Below, in pieces: positions 11,019-21,609 of a DNA stretch of 64,000 bases. How positions within the stretch are numbered: position 1 is the first letter of the stretch; the number at the start of each line of letters is the position of its first letter. The stretch is from Siphonodentalium dalli (lineage: Eukaryota; Mollusca; Scaphopoda; Gadilida; Siphonodentaliidae). The position numbers and the translations under genes were made by a program. Below the pieces are notes generated by a model that saw nothing but the letters and a program-made list of their open reading frames with translations, searched no databases and was not told the DNA's origin. The stretch lies in contig CP136062.1 of the NCBI GenBank assembly GCA_032622095.1, positions 154,188,875 through 154,252,874 on the forward strand. Direction: 5' to 3'.

Positions 11019-11744
11019 GTCAATAAGTTTTTAGTGCGGGAATTGTTCTCAAAGAACACAGGAAATTTGACTTTTGGGCGATCGATGTCGCCATTTTGGC
11101 TGAGAAAAACAGCGCTAAATATAGAACACCACAGACTAGTACCCGCCACAGACTAGTACCCAGCCGGTGACAGAGTCAGAAACGAAGTATGACCGGTGCG
11201 CTCTAGCTGGTATAGAGATTGACCTCGACTCTGCCACTTTGGCAACTTTGAACCACAGATTCATTCCACCTACACTGGAGATTACTATACTATGTATAAA
11301 TTTGGCGATAATCAATGACAAAACAGTCTTAGTAATATTGACGCCCCACTACCAACATATCACGTTTTATAAGACGGTAATATTGCCGCGAACTAGGTAC
11401 AGTCACCCAACTACTGATACATTTGGACTTGCCATCGCTGCAATCAAGAAAGCGCATACAAAGGATTCTAACATTCCACAAAGCCAAACACAAGGTTAAG
11501 TGGCAATAGAAATGGCTAACTACTTGGAAAAACAACAGCGAGAGACGAGCGGATATCGCCCAGTCTCTACCAAAGCGCACCAGTCATACTTCCTTTCTGA
11601 CTCTGTCACCGACTGGGTACTAGTCTATGTTTCTATATATAGCATGGGGTTTTCCAGGAAAAAATGGCGAAATTCGATCGCTTCAAAGTTAAATTACCTT
11701 TGTGTATTGAGAACAATTCCCGCATTAAAACATAATGACAGAAC
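11019..11744. mobile_element. Element B: short inverted-repeat element without the PAN exon
   Basis: The left arm (11019-11212) begins GTCAATAAGTTTTTAGTGCG and ends in a CCGGTGACAGAGTCAGAAA block. The right arm (11574-11744) is its reverse complement and ends CATAATGACAGAAC. The 360 bp between them hold no convincing gene. In element A (4485-5580) the same arms enclose a PAN-like exon, so B may be the bare form of the element. No target duplication could be fixed. Confidence 0.65.
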
Positions 11745-12044
11745 GGAATATCAGAGTGATAGTTTTGTTGATGATTTTCGCAAGCTACTCGTCAAAATTG
11801 TAGCAAATTAGAACTCTTGTGTTTGACTTGCTGTGCGAGTTGTGACAATGCCGTACACGTGCGTTTAGACTTTTGTGTTGATAAAACAATAGGAGAACCG
11901 AACCACACCGTTTCCAAATATAGTTCTTCGGTTTCAGTGGGACTTTTCAAACTTAAGGTTAACAATTTACACAATGTTTTTTTGATATTTTGTGTGCTTA
12001 ACAAGGGCAGCACGTTCTTCTGATCGCTTAGTATATAACTTAAT
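11745..12044. other. Unassigned flank, similar to 5580-5690 at its start
   Basis: CAAATTAGAACTCTTGTGTT is shared with the region after element A; the rest is unassigned. Confidence 0.4.
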
Positions 12045-12132
12045 ATCGCGGAAGTCCACCAAATTTGGGTAAATCGCCGATAGCAGCGTCTTACCGAGTC
12101 ATCAAGGGAGGTAAACCCTGCATGGAGTTTGG
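12045..12132 (-). repeat. Inverted partner of the 8205-8310 repeat
   Basis: ACCGAGTCATCAAGGGAGGT followed by AAACCCTGCATGGAGTTTGG is the reverse complement of 8205-8262. Confidence 0.65.
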
Positions 12133-14215
12133 ATATCACCCTGAAAAAATCATTCCGGTACAGCCTAACAGCGACAGCTTCTTCTGAATAGAACGGCACA
12201 CGACTGGAACAATTTGAAGTGGCTATATATCTTGGAGATGACTGATTATGGTTTCTTCAAGAAAAATCTGCCAGTTTACTTTAAATTCAGTTACTATAAT
12301 TATCAGTCCACATAAACTTAGGGCCTTTTACGGCCGGTATATCGTGTAAATGTAAATTACTATTTTGGTGGAAGTTTGGTGGAAATTGGCTTCAAAATCA
12401 TTTCATCGAATTCGGTGCCCCTGAGTCCAGCGTCACTTTAGAAAATATTGACCTGAATAGTTATCTTCCGCTTAAAATACTACCATATTAGACCCATTTG
12501 AAGCTCTCCTAGATCTCCCCCGTTAATTCCTATAGCGGACAGACTGACAAAAACTTAAAGAGAAATATGTTCGACATCAGGTTTGTGAAGTACCTAAATC
12601 AGTCACCACCTGTGGATGCATATATATCTAATTTTGGTAATAATTGGTTGTAAACTGTTTGATCATTTCGGGTCTCCGCTCTTGACCTCAATTCCCGACT
12701 ATGATAGTGCAACTCTCGAAACTTTGAACAACATAATTAGATTTGTTCCTTTCGTTGCGGTTTCTTTAAGTTTAGAAGAAATCGGCGAAAAAATAGTTTA
12801 TCAAATTTATCAATATTGTCGCTCCTCCATCTATACTGATCCTGAGCCCGAAAGCGTCAATTTAGAAACTGTTTAACATGCACCATTATCTTCCTCGCAA
12901 ATATTTACGCTTGTTAGACCGTTAAATTTCGAGCCCTCTAAATGGTACCCAGTTAATTTCTATAGCGGACAGACAGAAATTCGAAATTATAGATACAGAT
13001 TTCCCTGTAACAGTACTGTTTACATAACAATGGATTTGACATGCAAAATCTCATTGTCGGAGATTTATTAATGACAAAAATAAGATGTTTTGCTTTACAT
13101 ACTTTGATAAAAATTTGTATTGCTCGCATGAACCCACTTGGAATGCCTTGAACTGTGTCTTACATTTGTGTTGGGAGCCGGAGTACTCCAAATCATTGAA
13201 AAATTGAACACAAAAGAAACAGTGAAATTTCTACATTACCATTAGTGCCCGCTGTGAATATGGATCGTGTCCTGGATTTAGTGTACTGGACCAACTGTGC
13301 CACAGCATGGTCAGAAACTTATAGAATTGATCTGGAATCTAGGGGCGATCGAGATTAAGGTATATATATTGGATGTGGTGATTATAGGTCAAAAGTCAAA
13401 TAGTACGGACATTTTTTTCCAGGAAATTTCAACCTAAAATGTTAATGAAAAACTGAAAATTGCACAAACATTTTATCCCATTCCACAAAAACTGTCAATT
13501 TCCTGTTTCAAAGCCGACCATGTGCTCATTGTTGGCAAAATATTCACATGGATATTTATTCGCAAATATAATTCATTCAATTAAAGACCCTCTTAAATTT
13601 CGAATGCCCATAGCACATAATATACATCATATTCCATATAATATACAATTTGGTAGATTCCATATAATATACAATTTGGTAAAGGCCGAATGTATATAGA
13701 ATTGCCTCAAATTGAGTCAAATTGTTAAGAGCTTTGTTGAATAGCAAACCAGTTTGGATTGCATTACTTTGCCCAAATAGACAGCCATTTTCAGACGTAA
13801 AGACTGCCTTTTGAGAAGGCGACGTTCGATGTAGTGAACTGGAGCGTATCATGTTTAGGTTGTAGTGAACTGGAGCTTCTGTTGTCGTGAGCTGGAGTGC
13901 ATACCATGTCTTGATCAGTCGATCGATATCAACAGTGGGCAATGTTTTATTTAAAACCGGTCACATACATGAGATATTGGTGATCCAGGGCGTTTATGAA
14001 ACGCATTTCTAATTTCTAGCTCAACAGAAAATTGTTCGAAAAACGATGTTATCTGTCCTTATGTGATTTTTTCACAGAAATCCGACGGATCAGTGGTTAT
14101 TTCTGCAAGGAACTAGTATCAATTTTGCCTGAATTGTTGGTGTTTTGAACTTGTATTGCTTATTGTCTTTTTCCCGTGATATTACAATGTCCTGGAGCTT
14201 CATCTTCAAATGGTA
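12133..14215. other. Unassigned DNA
   Basis: No gene was recognised. A small tandem duplication of about 30 bp (CATATAATATACAATTTGGT) lies at 13630-13680, and GTAGTGAACTGGAGC recurs near 13830-13885. Confidence 0.5.
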
Positions 14216-14854
14216 TCTCATATATATTTTGAAGACCTCTGTCTGTCTGTCTGTCTGTTTGTTTGTCTGTCTGTCTGTCTGTCATTAATACAAATCTACG
14301 ATTCTCGACCGATCGGGACGAAACTTGGTACGTGTGTGTAGTTTGACCAGGCGGTCGTCGTTGTCGTATTGGCGAGCCCGTGCGACGCCCGTGCAGAACA
14401 TGCGCAGACGAGATATCGGAAACGGGTGGAGCTATCGACTTGAAATTTGCTATGTGAATGTATCTTGCCCCGGATACGAATTTTATCGGGTCGCCGAGTC
14501 CGTGCGACGTCAGCTTCGCGCATGCGCAGACGAGATCTCGGAAACGGGTGGAGCTATCGACTTGAAATTTGCTATGTGAATGTATCTTGCCCCGGATACG
14601 AATTTTATCGGGTCGCCGAGCCCGTGCGACGTCAGCTTCGCGCATGCGCAGACGAGATCTCAGAAACGGTTGGAGCTATCGACTTGAAATTTGCTATGTG
14701 AATGTATCTTGCCCCGGATACGAATTTTATCTGGTCGCCGAGCCCGTGCGACGCCAGCTTCGCGCATGCGCAGACCAGATCTCGGAAACGGGTGGAGCTA
14801 TCGACTTGAAATTTGGTTTTGAATAGCCCGGACAACGTCGGGCTCATCGGCTAG
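14216..14854 (+). mobile_element. Non-autonomous Helitron, copy 1
   Basis: It starts TCTCATATATATTTTGAAGA and ends CTAG, with A before and T after, as in A/T Helitron insertion. A hairpin AGCCCG...CGGGCT lies just upstream of the CTAG. A GTCT microsatellite follows the 5' end, as in DINE-1 and mollusc pearl-type elements. There is no Rep/helicase gene, so it depends on a partner. The body holds four copies of a 122-bp unit. Confidence 0.8.
14340..14815 (+). repeat. 122-bp tandem repeat inside Helitron copy 1
   Basis: GGAAACGGGTGGAGC recurs at about 14418, 14540, 14662 (as AGAAACGGTTGGAGC) and 14784. Each repeat contains CTTGCCCCGGATACGAATTT and TTCGCGCATGCGCAGA. A single copy of the same unit sits in Helitron copy 3 (about 50385-50520). 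The short frames read from each unit are artefacts. Confidence 0.9.
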
Positions 14855-14939
14855 TATAATATATAATATATATATCTATATTTGCGAATGTCTGTCTATA
14901 TGTCTGTCTTCTGTCTAACTATCTTTCGTCTGTGCTCTA

Positions 14940-15945
14940 TAGAAGTTAACGGTGGCCAAAATGGCACCAAATGGGTCTAACATTGGTAACTTTTGACGAG
15001 GAAAACAATGGTGCGTGTTAGAATTTTCTAAAGTGACGCTGTTGTTGTCAGAGCAGAAATGGGGGGGGGGGGAAGGGCATCAGATATTTTCGTCGCCGAT
15101 TTCCATCAAACATACATAATAATCTCAATTACATGAGGAAACTAAGGACGTGGTTTAAAGATGTCAAAATAGTCGCCGTTCGAGTCAGGGGTGCACGGAA
15201 GGCGAGAGGGGCACCAAACATTTAAAAATAAATATTTTTAGCGCGGATTTCCACCAAATTCACACACAATCTTCTCCATGATACAAGGAATCTAACCGTG
15301 TGACCGAAAGACGCCAAATTGGTGCCGTTTTATGTGAGAGATGGATTGGGGGCGGACTAAATTTGATGAAAAATATGTTTCGTCGCCATTACCACCATAC
15401 TTAAACAGAATCATATCCATGATATCTGGAGTCTAATTGTGTGGCTTAAAGCTGTCAAAAGTGGCGTCAATGGAGTCAGGTGTGCACCGAAGGGGAGAGG
15501 GGTACGGAAATTGAAACTAGTATTTTTAGCGCCGATATCCACCAAATTGATATACATTCCCCTCCGTGATACGAGGAATCTAATCGGGTTATTTAAAGAT
15601 GCCAAATTGGTGCCGTTTTGGGTGAGAGATGGGTGGACTAAATTTTATAAAAATTTATTTAGTCGCAGATTACCACCACACTTATACATAATCATCTCCA
15701 TAATATCAGGTGTATAACTTTGTCGTTTAAAGATGTCAAAAGTGGGTGCATGGAGATGGAGAGGGACAACAAAATTGATAAAAAAAATATAATAATTTTA
15801 GAGCCGATTTCCACCGAGTTGATACACATTCTTCTCCGTGATATGAGGAATCTAATCGCGTGGTATAGATATGCCAAATTGGTGCCGTTTGTTTGAGAAG
15901 TTCCCAAAATAGTGCCCCGTCAGGAATTGAGATCGGGAAGTGGCA
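14940..15945 (+). repeat. Satellite of about 143-bp monomers in A/B dimers, array 1
   Basis: The phrase GCCGATTTCCACCAAA or a variant appears at about 15094, 15240, 15384, 15531, 15664 and 15803, spaced 133-147 bp. Two monomer types alternate: A carries CTTATACATAATCATCTCC and GATGTCAAAAGTGG; B carries GATACACATTCTTCTCCGTG and AAATTGGTGCCGTTT. A leader (GGCACCAAATGGGTCTAACA, then a G-run at 15060) is shared with 21630 and 23300. Confidence 0.85.
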
Positions 15946-16058
15946 CCAATATTGTAATCTACTTATCTATTGTCATCTTCATGACACGACGTACTTATAT
16001 AATGGAACTGCCAAGACTTGGAAATTTATATATGTTCAAAGGGTGTTATGTAGGTACT

Positions 16059-16066
16059 ATGGGGGT
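16059..16066 (+). repeat. Target-site duplication, left (ATGGGGGT)
   Basis: The same 8 bases follow the right end of the element at 20539-20546. Confidence 0.85.
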
Positions 16067-16916
16067 CACAGGGGCCTGTAACGCGCTCCGCTGTCCGCCC
16101 CCCTTTTTGCACTGCCCATATACGCCGCCCTCTATACGCGCCTTCTTCGCGTTAATGGAACATTATATAGACAAGGGGCTCTGTAGAAATTCAACGTTTC
16201 ACCATCGCTCGGGAGTCGCATAAATTTAGCCCATTCACCCCAGTAATGATAACGATATATACACGGATGGATCGGCAAAGAATTCATCTTTCAATAAATA
16301 CCACAAACTCCCATCAGAAACATTCATACACGTTGCATTTGATTAAATTTTAACCACCGAATATTGTCTCGGGAGAGTGTATTTTTCCGATTTGATCCGG
16401 CTCAGCAGCAATGGACGCCACTCGTCTCTAAATTCACCACCCATACAGATTACTATCATTAATAATCGGTCAAACGATCAACTAAATATCTGGAACTTAG
16501 TTATTTCTTGTCGGCTAATAATTTATTTACTCATACAAATCAACACATTGTCAGTAATCAATTTCTATAGAGGAGAAATCTGTCGATAATTCCAACTTTT
16601 TTAAATTTTGTTTACAAGTCGCACGGCCCCTCATTTAAATATTTATTGTGAAATGACCTCGATTAGAATACTGGACGCTGATTGGCTGTTCTACTATTTT
16701 CATTTTAGTAACCGCGAAGTTTAAAATCGATGCAATATTGACATGTCGAACTCGTGGTCAGCATGAGAAATTTGTAAAAATAATGTCGTTCAAAGCTATT
16801 AACTGGTAATTTCGTAACCATTGCAATAGGGTGAATTTTATGTTGTAAATCGAATATGTATGTTTTACAACTCAACTTAGAAGAACATTCCAGTGAAATA
16901 TAAAAACTAAATTGTA
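16067..16916 (+). repeat. Left arm of the 16-20 kb long-inverted-repeat transposon
   Basis: This is the uninterrupted arm. It supplies the empty-site sequence (read in reverse, TCTATATAATGTTCCATT near 16155) that shows where the nested element entered the other arm. Confidence 0.9.
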
Positions 16917-17284
16917 GAGAGATACTCTTGCCAAAAAGTTGTTGGAAAAATTTGTTTCAGTGTTCAGTCCTTGCTGTGGGAAATACTGTTCTTCATTCAA
17001 GAGAGGGCAAACAAAAAGAAGATCAATATATTGATACCACATGGGTAATGTGCTCTGCAGACCCCCCCCAAACTGCCCTTACATGTATGTGCCATCCCTA
17101 TACACATGCCTTCTTTACAACATATTATACATGTAGTAGCCCTACTATAGCTGAATTTGTCACCATTCTCACCATTTTTTGTTGTGAAATTGTGATAAAG
17201 TTACCCAGGACCCAGGTTTGTTAATAAAATCTACAATATGGAAGGGATTTAAAAGTGACTGAGGGAAATTTACTGCTCAATTTT

Positions 17285-17522
17285 ACCCACAGGGGCCTGT
17301 AATTCGCTCCGGCCCCTGCACACCCCCATTTGCACTGCTCCTATGCCGCTTCTATATATGCCAAGTTTGAAGTGATCATACTCATATATCATATTATTAC
17401 TGGAGCACAGGTATTCAGTATATATACAACTATTAACGAAAATTAAGGCAGGCGCGTATATTGGGATGGTGTATGTAGGGGCAGTGCATGAACTAGGGAG
17501 TGCGTTGAAAGTTCCTGGGTAA
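17285..17522. repeat. Degenerate small copy of the same transposon ends inside the loop
   Basis: CCCACAGGGGCCTGTAATTC at 17287 repeats the outer end. About 17447-17520 carries a decayed reverse copy (GGCGCGTATATTGGGATGGT, then CAGTGCATGA and GTGCGTTGAA). GTTACCCAGG-type words on either side are also inverted. This suggests an older, smaller family member within the loop. Confidence 0.5.
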
Positions 17523-17888
17523 AACTTCACCACAATTTTAGGAATCTGGGTAACTTTGTCACACAAAAAACGATAAGTTATGGGTCATGCAAAGTGGGGG
17601 GGGGGGGGCAACAGAGCATGGAATCGTGGCATAATAATTTTTAATTTGGCCTCAGAGTAAAATTATATTTGTGCACAACTGAAATGACCTCTTGAAATTG
17701 ATTCAATTATTTTATCAATTTTCAGCTCAGATAAGTAATGCAGTGAAAAAGTCCTCCAATAATGCTTGTTATACTGTATATATATTTCGTTTTTGTTTCA
17801 ATGTTTAAACCTGGCATTGCCAGATAGCTAATGTGGCTATTGAATGGTTTATTAAAACTTCTATAAAAAAAAAATGTCTTTATATTTG

Positions 17889-18656
17889 ACAATTTAGTTC
17901 TTATATTTCACTGGAATGTTCTTCTAAGTTGAGTTGTAAAACATACATATTCGATTTACAACATAAAATTCACCCTATGAAATTAGTTTTTGTTGCAATG
18001 GTTACGAAATTACCAGTTAATAGCTTTGAACGACATTATTTTTACAAATTTCTCATGCTGACCACGAGTTCGACATGTGATATTGCATCGATTTTAAACT
18101 TCGCGGTTACTAAAATGAAAATAGTAGAACAGCCAATTAGCGTCCAGTATTCTAATCGAGGTCATTTTACGATGAATATTTAAATGAGGGGCCGTGCGAC
18201 TTGTAAATTTTTTTTTTTAAAGTTGGAATTATCGACAGATTTCTCCTCTATAGAAATTGATTACTGACAATGTGTTGATTTGTATGAGTAAATAAATTAT
18301 TAGCCGACAAGAAATAACTAAGTTCCAGATATTTAGTTGATCGTTTGACCGATTATTAATGATAGTAATCTGTATGGGTGGTGAATTTAGAGACGAGTGG
18401 TGTCCATTGCTGCTGAGCCGGATCAAATCGGAAAAATACACTCTCCGGAGACAATATTCGGTGGTTAAAATTTAATCAAATGCAACGTGTATGAATGTTT
18501 CTGATGGGAGTTTGTGGTATTTATTGAAAGATGAATTCTTTGCCGATCCATCCGTGTATATATCGTTATCATTACTGGGGTGAATGGGCTAAATTTGTGC
18601 GACTCCCGAGCGATGGTGAAACGTTGAATTTCTACAGAGCCCCTTGTCTATATAAT
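17889..18656 (-). repeat. Right arm (inner part) of the long-inverted-repeat transposon
   Basis: This is the reverse complement of 16150-16916, with rare substitutions such as a longer T-run at 18207. It stops abruptly at TCTATATAAT, where the nested element begins. Confidence 0.9.
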
Positions 18657-20440
18657 AGAGACCTTTCGCAAAACTCTCGTTTACGATTACGGATACGGAT
18701 AGGGTACTACGTCACCAACCTTTGTGTACTTTCTAATCGTTCTCGTATTTTACTATCCGTAATAACGGTTACGATTTTATGGTTTCTAATAAGCTCAAAT
18801 AACACCTGAAATTTATTTTCTGCAATATATCACTTTACTCCGTTCGAGACTGTATATGTATATCATGTAAACCATCCAGTTGTATTGAGCTACGACCTCG
18901 ATATGCTGTTTAGATTGTCAATCAATGTACTCGTCGTCGTGAATCACGAGCTTCCCTCGAAATAAGATCGCTATTCACAACGGATAGACATCGCTGGCTG
19001 CGACAGAACACTTTACAGTAAGAGGAGTGCACTATGATACCAGTCGCCAAAAATACAGTTTATAGTGTGCGATGCATGAGGAGTTTTGGGTGATTATTAT
19101 GTGCAAGATAGTACACAATTTAAAGTGAAATTCAACAATTATTTAATTCAACAACCCATAGTCGTGTCCTAACGTGTGCAGTTATAGCATGCCTCATGAG
19201 AGCCTAAAGAATGGCATAACCCTATTACTGAAAGTGAAAGATTTTGTGTTCTCTTAACCTTTCCCGAATTGAATAGTTCATTCAATTTAATAATATTCGG
19301 TTTTCGGTAGAAGTTGGGTTTTATATATCTCTCTCGTAGAGTCTGTAATGCAGGGCATTTAAAATTACATGGAATTCATAACCGATTTTAAAATTACATG
19401 GAATTCATAACCGAGTTCTAACTTCTAAGTTACATAAATTACTCTGTCTGAGTAATCTGAACCTACCATGGTTCCCGATTCAACTGGTAAGTAGTAATTT
19501 CTGCTCCTGAACCGTAACTAAAAGAATATTTGGCACACCCACCGACATCACCAGAGCTCAGCAGTCTCTGTCAGGTTTGTTCTTTGCATTTATTTTTAAT
19601 TTAAAAAACACGCACAAATGCGGCATTTAAAGGTACTCAATCCGATTAGATGTCCCCATATCATCAGATTCCAACAACAATATTTTTTTGAAATGCCGCT
19701 TCTGTTATCAGAATCGAGTAATTTCTCAACATTAATGCTACAGTCAACTATATTATAAAATTACCCAAAACCTGTTATTTATCAACATTTTGTTCAACGA
19801 AATTTTGCCGGTTTGTCAAATATCTGACAAAAAAGCAACTTGATGCACATCGCTTCTACCGTGTCGACTTTGTTTCGATTTAGTAGTAACAAATCAGAAG
19901 TGATGCACATCAGCGAGCTCACAACCTTATGTCGGATTTCCTAAACCCAAAGAGGTGACGCCGAAATCGCATTGAAATCAAATCGCGGACATGAAGGGGC
20001 TTGAACGAGGGCGTCGTGGTTGATGTGAGGTCCAAATTCAGGAACCCCTCTTCCTCATCAGCATAACGTCTATCTGGTCATCCATGCTAACAACGAACTG
20101 TATTTCCACCTGATATGACCTGGCATTTATACCTGTATTGCCACAATATATCACGAGAATCCCGGGTCGTACGTTGTGACTGGTCGAATTATTGACAATA
20201 TTAACAGGTCATGATTATCGCAATGTTGCAAATGAGACGATAAGTGAAGTATTAAGGGACTGTATACCAAACACACGCTTTGGGTTGTACAAGTGGTACG
20301 AAATAATAATCGTACGTGTTCGTCAAAACTCTTACGCGTAATCGTTTTGCGAAAGGACTTTTTGGCCATACGGATAGGCTTACGACTACGAATAGCTATC
20401 CGTATTCGTAATCGTAAACGTGAGGATGCGAAAGGTCTCT
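18657..20440. mobile_element. TIR element nested in the right arm
   Basis: The 5' end is AGAGACCTTTCGCA followed by a GTTTACGATTACGGATACGG stretch. The 3' end is the inverted equivalent, with CGTAATCGTAAACG then TGCGAAAGGTCTCT. AAT lies on both sides and occurs once in the uninterrupted sister arm, so a 3-bp duplication is supported (TAAT is possible if one base of the end is excluded). There is no long reading frame, so it is a 1.78-kb non-autonomous element. A 3-bp duplication would suit PIF/Harbinger-like transposons, but the terminal bases are not diagnostic. Confidence 0.85.
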
Positions 20441-20538
20441 AATGTTCCATTAACGCGAAGAAGGCGCGTATAGAGGGCGGCGTATATGGGCAGCGCAAAA
20501 AGGGGGGCGGACAGCGGAGCGCGTTACAGGCCCCTGTG
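20441..20538 (-). repeat. Right arm (outer part) of the long-inverted-repeat transposon
   Basis: The arm resumes here with AATGTTCCATTAACGCGAAG and runs to the terminal GGCCCCTGTG. Confidence 0.9.
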
Positions 20539-20546
20539 ATGGGGGT
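20539..20546 (+). repeat. Target-site duplication, right (ATGGGGGT)
   Basis: Identical to 16059-16066. Confidence 0.85.
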
Positions 20547-21609
20547 GCATTAACCTTACGACCGACGCATCATTTCACAAAATGTTCAGAATTTATGTTG
20601 GTCAGCATTTATGAACCACCGACGTCAGTGTTACGTTACGTCGCGTTATCAATTAAGAAAACAATGGAGCCATTGTGGATCATTCCTGTTCCTAAAATAC
20701 TATAGGAATCAGGGATCTAAATGTGTTCCAGAGTCGTGGAGCGAGTGCACCGTGGAATGCTAAAGGTGAAGGTAACTGACGAATAACCTTCACCTGATAC
20801 ACGTGACACGTTATTAAAGGATGACATCGTGTTTATTTGATTTGTACATCATATCTAAATAATTTAAACTGGTGAATTAATTGGAAATTGGATTTTTGTG
20901 AGTGGGAAATTTATATAACTGGCTGCTGTAGTTCTGTGTTTTTCCAGATCAAATTTGGCTGTTGGATAGCCCTGTCGTACACTTGGGGATTTATTTTAAA
21001 AAGTAAACATATGACCTATGATTTTTCTTGCATTTTCGCGATCAACTGGTGTCAATCTAGCTGGGAAAACAGCACTGGAGTGTCCTTTAGGCTTCAATTC
21101 AGTGAATTTGGCCGAAACGTTAACACGCACTGTCGCCTATGGGAAACCATTTAGTTCAGTGATTCCTATAGCCTTATGTAGTGTATTAATCGTATTCAAT
21201 ACGGCAAATGTCGAGGTATTGACCGAATATAACTTCTACTACACCAACTGTTCCATTCTGTCAAAATAAATTAAAACACTCTATTTCTGTCGATTACATA
21301 GTACAGATTGCAACATAAAACTAGGATATGCGCGGTTCTGTCGTCGCAGAAGCACGGATGGCAACACAGTCGATACAATGGTCGGTGTGTGAGGGGGATA
21401 TAATCATCTATTGGGCGAGGCTCTTCCGATAGCCAATAGTTTCGTACGAAGGTATCTGAACTCCTATACAGCTTCTGGTCACATCAGTAATCTTTGAGTA
21501 TTAGACGATATCAATTTCATATTCAATGTAGTGGGATTAGTTTTCATAATTACCTGCATGTGATTATAAAGCAATGAAGCCATTACATTTGGCACTTCCT
21601 GAATGTTAT
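20547..21609. other. Unassigned DNA
   Basis: A short hairpin GGTGAAGGTAACTG/AATAACCTTCACC lies at 20765-20793. Two overlapping frames (20888-21154, 21018-21269) have no recognisable domain. Confidence 0.4.

Larger units (their letters stand above)
16067..20538. mobile_element. Long-terminal-inverted-repeat DNA transposon, 8-bp TSD, with a nested element
   Basis: Both ends begin CACAGGGGCCTGTAACGC in opposite orientation and are flanked by ATGGGGGT. The arms are about 850 bp (16067-16916; 17889-18656 continued at 20441-20538) and almost identical by eye. For example, 16377-16589 and 18441-18229 would encode 70-residue peptides differing at one position. An 8-bp duplication fits hAT-like transposons, but no transposase frame was found in the 972-bp centre, so it is non-autonomous. 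A 1784-bp element interrupts the right arm. The arms probably arose as a fold-back structure. Confidence 0.85.

Noticed and set aside
14160-14847. Overlapping reading frames on both strands repeating RMRRRDLGNGWSYRLE-like peptides
   Set aside because: They are produced by the 122-bp tandem unit inside a Helitron.
16377-18441. Matching 70-codon frames at 16377-16589 (+) and 18229-18441 (-)
   Set aside because: They are mirror positions in the inverted arms of a transposon; similarity outside the frame is just as high.
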